64,000 nucleotides of DNA from Lactiplantibacillus pingfangensis. GTDB lineage: Bacteria; Bacillota; Bacilli; Lactobacillales; Lactobacillaceae. The stretch covers positions 62,001-126,000 of the forward strand of contig NZ_BJDG01000002.1 in assembly GCF_005404945.1 (NCBI RefSeq), given 5' to 3'. Position numbers and translations under genes: made by a program. This document shows positions 57,841 to 64,000 of the stretch, in pieces (positions within the stretch are counted from its first letter, which is position 1; the number at the start of each line of letters is the position of its first letter). Below the pieces are notes generated by a model that ran no database searches, was not told the DNA's origin, and was given only the letters and a program-made list of their open reading frames with translations.

Positions 57841-59195
57841 CTTGACAAATATTGCCATTGAGCATGAATATAAAAATACAGCTTTTATTCAGTTAGGTAA
57901 TCCTTCTACATATTTGTGAAGGAGGCTTCATCATGGATATGGATGTAATGTATGATTGTTGTGCCGGCTTGGATGTCCACCAAGGAAACGTTGTTGCCTG
58001 TATCCTGCATGGTAAAAGAACTTCTACCCGCCCCAAAGCTGAACTACGTACTTTTGGTACGACACAATCACAACTTAATCAGTTGGCCGACTGGTTAAAA
58101 TCTTTTGGTTGTCAAATAGTTGCGATGGAAAGCACTGGCGTTTTTTGGAAACCAATCTGGCATGTCTTGGCAGATCAGTTTAATATTATTCTGGCAAATC
58201 CTCAACGCATTAAGGGGATTCCTGGTCATAAAACTGATAGGAAAGATGCCCGTTGGATTGCTAAATTGCTTCGTCTAGACTTGATACCTGCCAGTTTTGT
58301 TCCCGACGAGACGATTCAAGATTTGCGTGACTTGACACGTGCTCGAAAACATTTGATTGAATCACGTAATAAACAAAAAAATCGCATTCATCAAGTCCTA
58401 CAATGCGGTGGGATCAAATTAACGACGTATATTCAAGATGTCTTTGGTAAATCAGGTAGAAACATGCTGGATTTGCTAGTTAACGGTGAAGTGATAACAC
58501 CTGAAATCGTAAAACCATTGGTGTATACGACACTTAAGAAAAAGGTCCCACAAATTGTTGACGCGATGAATGGCTTCATGCGTGGACATCATCGATTCAT
58601 GCTTCATGAAATATTAACTATTATGGACGCGTTTGATGCTAGTATTGCCGATTATGAGTCACAAATTGATATTCTACTTCAACAATATGAAGCTGAAGTG
58701 CAGCTATTAACTAACTTTACTGGAATTCAACGCGAATCGGCCGGCATCATCTTAGCTGAGATTGGCACAGATATGTCGGTTTTTGAAGATGAAAGACATC
58801 TAGCTTCGTGGGCTGGTCTTTGTCCTGGTAATCACGAAAGTGCAGGAAAACGCTACAGTTCTAAGATTAACCATGGCAATGCCTATTTGAAGCGGATTCT
58901 TTGTCAGGCAAGCTGGGCCGCTTCACGTTCTAAAAACGGTGATCTTGGAAATTTCTTTCGGCAGAAGAGTAGGCAGCGAGGGCCTAAGAAGGCGGCGGTC
59001 GCAACAGCACATCGTATGTTAAGACAAATCTATTTCGCATTGTTAAACTACCAAGAAGCAAAAAAACGTACACTTGCGGCCACAAGTGTACGTTAAATGA
59101 AACACAATAAAATGAATTTTTTTCGACTACTAAAGTCGTTGTTTAGTATACGCTTTTTTTGATGGAGTTTTCATATAAAAATTCTAGAATCTAAA
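57841..59195 (+). mobile_element. IS110-family insertion sequence (ends not defined)
   Basis: One transposase gene with about 92 bases of non-coding DNA before it (57841-57932, up to the IS21-like right end) and about 99 after it (59097-59195, up to the IS4-like left end). IS110 elements have no long terminal inverted repeats, so ends cannot be read directly. Both flanks are short for an element expected to encode a guide (bridge) RNA of well over 100 nt, so one side may be cut off by a neighbour. Confidence 0.6.
57933..59096 (+). CDS. IS110-family transposase (DEDD recombinase)
   Basis: 387 residues, intact. The N-terminal RuvC-like DEDD domain is visible: D in CCAGLDVHQGNVV, E in VAMESTGVFW, D-x2-D in HKTDRKDARWIAKL. 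The C-terminal Tnp_20 domain has the serine region LASWAGLCPGNHESAGKRYSSKINHGNAYLKRIL. Family members integrate guided by an element-encoded bridge RNA. AAGGAGG before the ATG. Confidence 0.93.
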   Translation: MDMDVMYDCCAGLDVHQGNVVACILHGKRTSTRPKAELRTFGTTQSQLNQLADWLKSFGCQIVAMESTGVFWKPIWHVLADQFNIILANPQRIKGIPGHKTDRKDARWIAKLLRLDLIPASFVPDETIQDLRDLTRARKHLIESRNKQKNRIHQVLQCGGIKLTTYIQDVFGKSGRNMLDLLVNGEVITPEIVKPLVYTTLKKKVPQIVDAMNGFMRGHHRFMLHEILTIMDAFDASIADYESQIDILLQQYEAEVQLLTNFTGIQRESAGIILAEIGTDMSVFEDERHLASWAGLCPGNHESAGKRYSSKINHGNAYLKRILCQASWAASRSKNGDLGNFFRQKSRQRGPKKAAVATAHRMLRQIYFALLNYQEAKKRTLAATSVR

Positions 59196-59197
59196 CT

Positions 59198-60653
59198 AAA
59201 GGTTGCAAGTACAAAAATAGACCCCACCCTTTGATACAGAAGGCATGCGGGATTAAATATTAGTATTTTCAGTTTTATTGAGCATTACCAAGCAGCTGAG
59301 CCAGGCTGCTTGGTAATGCTCTTTTGAACTCATCGAAAATAGCGTCAAGGACCTCAGCCATCATTTCAAATCGTTCACCTAGACCAGTTATTGTTTTTAG
59401 CAACCAATTTAAGGCTTTGGCAACTTCAATATCTGGTAATGGCCGGCCGTAATCGTAAAACAAATCATCCAGAGTACGTTCATCCATGTTCTCACGTTGT
59501 GATAAAGCCAAAATGTCATAACTTAGCATGATCATGGATAAATGACCGTAAAGCCCGTCAAAGCTTTGGATTTGTGTTTGGTCAAATTGAAGATATTGTT
59601 TAGCGACTTTGAAGTAACACTCAATTTGCCAACGACGACCATACATTTGAATGATTTCTTCTGGTCTTAAACTCAATTTAGTGGTCGCTAAAACCAAGTA
59701 TTGATCAGTCTGACCGCGCTTGGTCACAAAAACCAATTTCATTGGCATTGCCTTGGCGGCAACGTCACTATCGGACTGTACAAGTATTTGGGCTTAGTCG
59801 ACCATTTACTACGACGAAGGATACTGTAAAGCGTTTTAACGTCCATTTCACGACCACGATAACGAAAATACACTTTTTTAGTTTTTTTCAGCATGCCAAC
59901 GCCATCAAGATGTCGCTTTACTAGTTCTGAAAACATGCGTGGCGAAGCGTACCAGCTATCAAAAAGGACATATTTAGCTTTAATCCCAGACGCAATGGCA
60001 TCATCCACTAATTCAAGTGCCACATCATTCATTTTACGCATCGCTTGTGAACGACGCTGAGCTGATAAAGAACGATGACGATGATCCATTGATTTGAACA
60101 GCCCCAGCTGATTTTTAACGTTACGAGAAGACATGAGGGCAAAGTGTAATGGTAAGAAGGTATTACCATCGCTCCAACCTAAGGTTAGCGCGCGGAACCC
60201 CTTAAAGTAGCATTGTTTATCATGATCAAAAACACGAGCCAATAATTCAGTCTTTTTGGAAAACTCACGTTTAAAAAGCGAATCATCAATAATTAAAATC
60301 TGGCGACGGCGGGAATCAGAAAAGCGTTGGGTATAGTCAATTAGCTGGATTCCGATAAGTTGAACGAGGCGTTGCCAGTTAGTATGAGCGTTATTCAAGC
60401 AATTTCGAACAGTTCGTTTTGAAAAGGCATGTTTTTTTAGCTCTAAAAATAGTCGTGAGCAGCCATTCGAAAAGTAGTTCAGTACGAATACCGCGTGATT
60501 TTGAGATGTTAGAACGACGTAACGCGGCGGAAAGGTGGACCAATTTAGAAAAATGATGAATATTGGTAGTATTGTATAGTAGACATGGGCATGACACTCG
60601 TCAGTATATTTTGGTTTCGACGCTTTACTGTACATTTTTAACTTTCAACCTTT
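59198..60653 (-). mobile_element. IS4-family insertion sequence, degenerate
   Basis: About 1456 bp. Left end AAAGGTTGCAAGTACAAAAAT (59198-59218) and, in reverse complement, right end AAAGGTTGAAAGTTAAAAATG (60633-60653) are terminal inverted repeats. One minus-strand transposase gene, frameshifted twice. No target duplication was found in the flanks. The first 12 bases of the ends equal those of the MITE-like insertions at 6830-7140 and 11135-11673. Confidence 0.8.
59275..60597 (-). pseudogene. IS4-family DDE transposase, two frameshifts
   Basis: Read from 60597 down: IHHFSKLVHLSAALRRSN...GIRTELLFEWLLTTIF in one frame; then near 60428-60434, at a run of seven A (minus strand), the homologous reading continues in another frame (KKHAFSKRTVRNCLNN...). 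Catalytic D in LIIDDSLF and D in VLFDSWYASP follow. Near 59780-59790 a second shift moves to SDVAAKAMPMKLVFVTKRG and the third catalytic residue in YGRRWQIECYFK (Y-x2-R-x3-E-x6-K type). The A7 run could allow slippage, but the second break has no slippery site. Confidence 0.8.
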
Positions 60654-61019
60654 GGCTATTAATCAATGTTGCACTTCAATTATAATTTATCGGTTTTATA
60701 TAAGTATTTGTAATAATGGATTATTTTAATTCGGCGCTTCACAGTGATAATAATTTTATTATTTATTATAATTAAATTAAAACTATTTTTCGTTAAAACA
60801 ATACAAACAATACATTATAAACACTATAAATATTGATTTAGCGCCGTTGTGTGTCGTTTGGATGACAGTTTTTACTGATGTATTGACAATTCTCCTCATA
60901 AATGTTTAAGTTTAAAAGGTGACATTTTAAATTTGTTTACTAATGTAAATTTTTGCCGGATTTTCTTTATAAATAAATTTTATTTATGGAATTCAATTAT
61001 TTTGAGTGGAGCGTGAAAG
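60654..61019 (+). promoter_or_regulatory. AT-rich leader and promoter of the polysaccharide operon
   Basis: 366 bases without a gene, very AT-rich. TTGACA (60883-60888) with TTTAAG (60905-60910) after 16 bases is the best promoter. The ATG at 61020 has only a weak ribosome binding site (GAGTGGAG). Short ACAATAC direct repeats lie near 60799-60815. Confidence 0.55.
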
Positions 61020-61793
61020 ATGAACCAAGCAGTTAATTTTGATTTTATGATTCGACTAGTTCGTAAATATTGGCGTGCACTAATTGCCTGGGCTGTAGCC
61101 GGATTGCTAGTAGCCGGAATTTTAACTTTTTTTGTGATTACGCCGCAGTATAAGTCGAGTGTTCAAATTTTAGTTGGTCGGCATAGTGAGAACGCCGCTA
61201 CACAGTATACGGATCAGCAAGCGGATGTCCAAATGATTACGACCTATAAAGAATTAATTACCAACCAAGTCATCTTGAATCCAGCACGGAAAACACTAAA
61301 AGACCAATATGGCTATACGCGTTCGTTAGGAAACTTAAAAAATGAAGTCGTCGTCTCTAGTACCCAAAATTCGCAAGTCTTCTCAATTGATGTAACAGAT
61401 TCGGATGCCATTCAAAGTGCTCAAATTGCTAATCAGGTCGCGAAGAGCTTTAAAACGCAAGTCAAGAAGATCATTAAGGTCAACAACGTCACAATTGTTT
61501 CTCCGGCAAGTCCAGCAAACACGCCTGTATCGCCAAAAAAAGCTATCAATTTACTGATTGGGATTGTTGCTGGGTTATTACTCGGTTTTGTCTATGCTAG
61601 TATACGAGTTATGACTGACCGGCGTGTGCATGACACTGATTTTTTAATAGACGACTTAGGTTTAACTAATTTGGGTCAGATTAATCATCAGCATCATGAC
61701 AAGCATATTACACAACAGATTTCGAAGTTGAAGGTCAATAAGAAGTCGGATGAGACGGCTCATGAAACACGCCGTACGCGTAAACGAGTGTAA
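61020..61793 (+). CDS. Polysaccharide co-polymerase / tyrosine-kinase modulator (Wzz/Wzd/CpsC type)
   Basis: 257 residues. Two membrane helices (about 20-40 and 178-198) flank the extracellular chain-length domain; Wzz signature YKSSVQILVGRHSE near the first and ASPANTPVSPKKAINLLIG before the second. The cytoplasmic end is basic (ETRRTRKRV). It activates the kinase encoded 11 bases downstream and sets chain length in Wzy-dependent capsule/EPS synthesis. First gene of the operon. Confidence 0.92.
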   Translation: MNQAVNFDFMIRLVRKYWRALIAWAVAGLLVAGILTFFVITPQYKSSVQILVGRHSENAATQYTDQQADVQMITTYKELITNQVILNPARKTLKDQYGYTRSLGNLKNEVVVSSTQNSQVFSIDVTDSDAIQSAQIANQVAKSFKTQVKKIIKVNNVTIVSPASPANTPVSPKKAINLLIGIVAGLLLGFVYASIRVMTDRRVHDTDFLIDDLGLTNLGQINHQHHDKHITQQISKLKVNKKSDETAHETRRTRKRV

Positions 61794-61804
61794 GGGGGGA
61801 TTTT

Positions 61805-62527
61805 ATGTTTGATAGCAAGCGAAAAATAACTACGATGACGGCGCCAATTAATTTGACAACCATTGTTGATCCTACCTCGGTTATCACTGAGCAGATTAAA
61901 ACAATTCGTACGAATATTAATTTCGCAGCCACTGATCAATCGTTAAGAACACTAATGATTACATCTTCGACAATAGGGGAGGGAAAATCGACAGTGGCTG
62001 CCAACCTGGCAGTTGAATATGCCAAAGAGGGTAAAAATGTATTGTTGGTTGATGCAGATTTACGACGGCCAACGGTTCATAAAACTTTCGGGTTATCAAA
62101 TGATTGTGGCTTAAGTTCGTGGCTTGGACATCAAATTACGGATATCAATAAAGCAATTCATTCCACGATTGATAATCTCTTTGTGATGACGAGTGGCCCG
62201 AAACCACCTAATCCGGCTGAGTTATTAGGCAGTAAAATGATGTCGGATTTTTTAGCCACTACTACGAGTACTTTAGACTTGGTGATTGTAGATGCACCAC
62301 CAATTTTACCGGTTACAGATTCACAGTTACTCGCAAATAAAGTAGATGGAACGGTCTTGGTAGTTCGTCAGAATGTTGCTCAAAAAGCGGCCGTACGTGA
62401 TGCAGTCGTAGATTTGAAACGTTCACACGCAATAATCTTGGGCACAGTACTGAACGATGTTTCTGATGGACAACGTAACGGTTACTACGGCTACAACAAT
62501 GGGTATTACAGTGATGAAGAAAAATAA
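61805..62527 (+). CDS. Capsular/EPS bacterial tyrosine kinase (Wze/CpsD type)
   Basis: 240 residues. BY-kinase with Walker A SSTIGEGKSTVAANLA near 55-70, Walker A' VLLVDADLRRPT, Walker B LVIVDAPPI, and a C-terminal tyrosine cluster (GYYGYNNGYYSDEEK) for autophosphorylation. Works with the upstream Wzz-like protein; dephosphorylated by the next gene product. AAGGGGG before the ATG. Its 3' end overlaps the phosphatase start by 14 bases. Confidence 0.94.
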   Translation: MFDSKRKITTMTAPINLTTIVDPTSVITEQIKTIRTNINFAATDQSLRTLMITSSTIGEGKSTVAANLAVEYAKEGKNVLLVDADLRRPTVHKTFGLSNDCGLSSWLGHQITDINKAIHSTIDNLFVMTSGPKPPNPAELLGSKMMSDFLATTTSTLDLVIVDAPPILPVTDSQLLANKVDGTVLVVRQNVAQKAAVRDAVVDLKRSHAIILGTVLNDVSDGQRNGYYGYNNGYYSDEEK

Positions 62528-63287
62528 GTTAGTTGATATTCACTGCCATATTTTGCCTAGATTAGATGACGGCTCACCTTCGCTAGCCAAATCAATAGAA
62601 TTGGCGCGGCAGGCAGTCGCTGATGGTATTGGAACGATTTTAGCAACACCACATCATATGGATCGTCATTATACGAATCATGCTCTGAGCGTACAAAAAG
62701 CTGTTGAGAGCTTTCAAGCGGAATTAGATCGGCGAGGGATTGATTTGCAAATCTTTCCTGGGCAAGAGATACATTTGAATGGAGAAATAATAGCAAATCT
62801 AGATGATCTTATGGGGATAGATGAAGGTCGCAAATATTTGTTGCTGGAGTTGCCACACGAAATGGTTCCCAGCTATTTGGATGAAATCATTTTTCAATTG
62901 AATAGTAGAGGGATTACGCCCGTAATTGCGCATCCAGAACGTAACGCCAGGATTATTGCAGAGCCGGAGATCTTATATAATTTGGTAAAGCAAGGTGTGT
63001 TGGCTCAAGTGACTGCGACAAGTTTAGTGGGTACTTTTGGCAAGCAAGTTCAAAAGACGGCGAAGGAGTTTGTGAAGTGTGGTTTGGTGCAAGTCGTTGC
63101 ATCAGATGCCCATGTTTTGAAAAATCGAGAGTTTTCAATGACGAAAGCCTACCAGGTTTTGACAGATATGGGGTCAAATTATTCAGAAAACTTTCAACAA
63201 AATGCACGGGACTTGTTGAATGGTGATGATGTTAGTGTGGAAGTTATCAAAATACCACGCAAGAAGCGGAAGTTTGGGTTGTTTTAA
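62514..63287 (+). CDS. PHP-type tyrosine-protein phosphatase (Wzb/CpsB type)
   Basis: 257 residues from ATG 62514 inside the tyrosine-cluster codons of the kinase; an in-frame GTG one codon earlier is possible and the frame extends further up without family residues. Metal ligands in LVDIHCHILPRLDDGS, ATPHHMD, PGQEIHLNGE, AHPERN and ASDAHVLKNR. It removes phosphate from the BY-kinase and so tunes polymer output. The kinase-phosphatase overlap couples their translation. Confidence 0.94.
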   Translation: MKKNKLVDIHCHILPRLDDGSPSLAKSIELARQAVADGIGTILATPHHMDRHYTNHALSVQKAVESFQAELDRRGIDLQIFPGQEIHLNGEIIANLDDLMGIDEGRKYLLLELPHEMVPSYLDEIIFQLNSRGITPVIAHPERNARIIAEPEILYNLVKQGVLAQVTATSLVGTFGKQVQKTAKEFVKCGLVQVVASDAHVLKNREFSMTKAYQVLTDMGSNYSENFQQNARDLLNGDDVSVEVIKIPRKKRKFGLF

Positions 63288-63302
63288 AAGGAGTGTCACA
63301 CA

Positions 63303-64000
63303 TTGAAAGCGTTAGTAACAGGCGGTGCAGGATTTATTGGCTCACACTTAGTAGATAAATTAGTTGAGCAGGGTGTTGATGTTGTCGTTGTAGATGATCT
63401 ATCAATGGGCAGTGTAGATAATATAAAAAGTCGTGATTCTGTGACTATTCATATTGAAGATGTTTGTAATGAAAAGTTCATGCAAGAACTTTTGCAGAAA
63501 GAAAAGTTTGATTATATCTATTTTTTGGCAGCAGTTGCAAGTGTTGCTGACTCAATTGAACGTCCAAGTGAGACACATGAAATTAATCATAGTGCAGTGT
63601 TGAATACACTGGAATATATACGTACGGAAAAATTACCGTTGAAGCAATTTCTATTCACGTCATCAGCCGCGGTATATGGCAATTTACCTGAATTACCAAA
63701 GAAAGAGAATTCCAGAGTTGATCCATTGTCACCATATGCTATCGACAAGTATGCCACTGAGCGGTACGTGCTGGCTTATGGTGAGTTGTATGACTTGCCA
63801 ACTGTATGCGTTCGTTTCTTTAATGTATACGGTCCTGGCCAGAATCCTAGTTCGCCATATTCTGGTGTGTTGTCGATTTTAACGGATTGTTTGGAAAATG
63901 ACAAGACGTTTACATTGTACGGTGATGGTTCACAAACTCGTGATTTTGTCTATATTGAAGACGTTATCCAAGCATTATGGTTAATTACGGTTCAAAATGC
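63303..64000 (+). CDS. NAD-dependent sugar-nucleotide epimerase/dehydratase, 3' end outside window
   Basis: 232 residues visible from TTG 63303, with AAAGGAG 9 bases upstream; the frame is open at the window end. Extended SDR: GGAGFIGSH for NAD at the N-terminus, FLAAVASVADSIERP, SSAAVYG, catalytic Y-x3-K in SPYAIDKYATERY, RFFNVYGPGQNPSSPYSGV and GDGSQTRDFVYIEDV. This pattern fits UDP-glucose/GlcNAc 4-epimerase-like enzymes; exact substrate cannot be told. Part of the polysaccharide operon. Confidence 0.93.
   Translation, partial: MKALVTGGAGFIGSHLVDKLVEQGVDVVVVDDLSMGSVDNIKSRDSVTIHIEDVCNEKFMQELLQKEKFDYIYFLAAVASVADSIERPSETHEINHSAVLNTLEYIRTEKLPLKQFLFTSSAAVYGNLPELPKKENSRVDPLSPYAIDKYATERYVLAYGELYDLPTVCVRFFNVYGPGQNPSSPYSGVLSILTDCLENDKTFTLYGDGSQTRDFVYIEDVIQALWLITVQN

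Overview
The window reads as a low-to-moderate GC Firmicute of the Lactobacillaceae, most likely the Lactiplantibacillus plantarum group. This is an inference from protein resemblance, strong GGAGG ribosome binding sites with frequent TTG/GTG starts, T-box leaders on tRNA-synthetase genes, and the gene order recA-rny-ymdB-mutS-mutL-ruvAB-queA-tgt-yajC. No database was searched. About the first 54 kb is conserved chromosome; the last 10 kb is accessory DNA.

Layout. 1-7.9 kb: end of a DUF1054 gene, two structured repeats, rpsD, a free-methionine-sulfoxide reductase, ezrA, a cysteine desulfurase paired with thiI, and tpx. 7.9-13.7 kb: a Val T-box with valS, folC and radC. 13.9-17.9 kb: mreBCD and minCD (cell shape and division site). 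17.9-20.5 kb: a T-box leader with a histidine-type specifier and two consecutive antiterminator/terminator modules, ahead of a three-gene amino-acid ABC transporter. 20.6-31.5 kb: aspartokinase, an M16 peptidase-like pair, a RodZ-like protein, pgsA, cinA, recA, rny and a membrane-anchored XRE regulator. 31.7-41 kb: ymdB, mutS, mutL and a YfhO-type membrane protein. 41-54 kb: ruvAB, queA, tgt, yajC, dinB, an NrnA-like phosphoesterase, a CshB-like helicase, alaS with its T-box, ireB, ruvX and a DUF1292 gene. recA, ruvA and dinB each carry a LexA/Cheo-type box, so DNA repair in this window is partly one SOS regulon.

54-64 kb: an isolated AT-rich acyltransferase gene, then three insertion sequences side by side (IS21-like, IS110-like and a frameshifted IS4-like element), then the start of a capsule/exopolysaccharide operon (Wzz-type modulator, Wze tyrosine kinase, Wzb phosphatase, and a sugar-nucleotide epimerase that runs off the window).

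The most unusual content is a dispersed family of highly structured non-coding elements, with six cores at about 0.6, 0.95, 6.95, 11.3, 11.5 and 37.4 kb. Each has a long closing stem enclosing about three hairpin arms, a shared GGGAC and CTC(G/A) framework, and compensatory changes between copies. Two of the insertions (6830-7140 and 11135-11673) have terminal inverted repeats and 9-10 bp target duplications, and their ends match those of the IS4-like element at 59.2-60.65 kb. They look like MITEs carrying a conserved RNA- or ssDNA-like fold.
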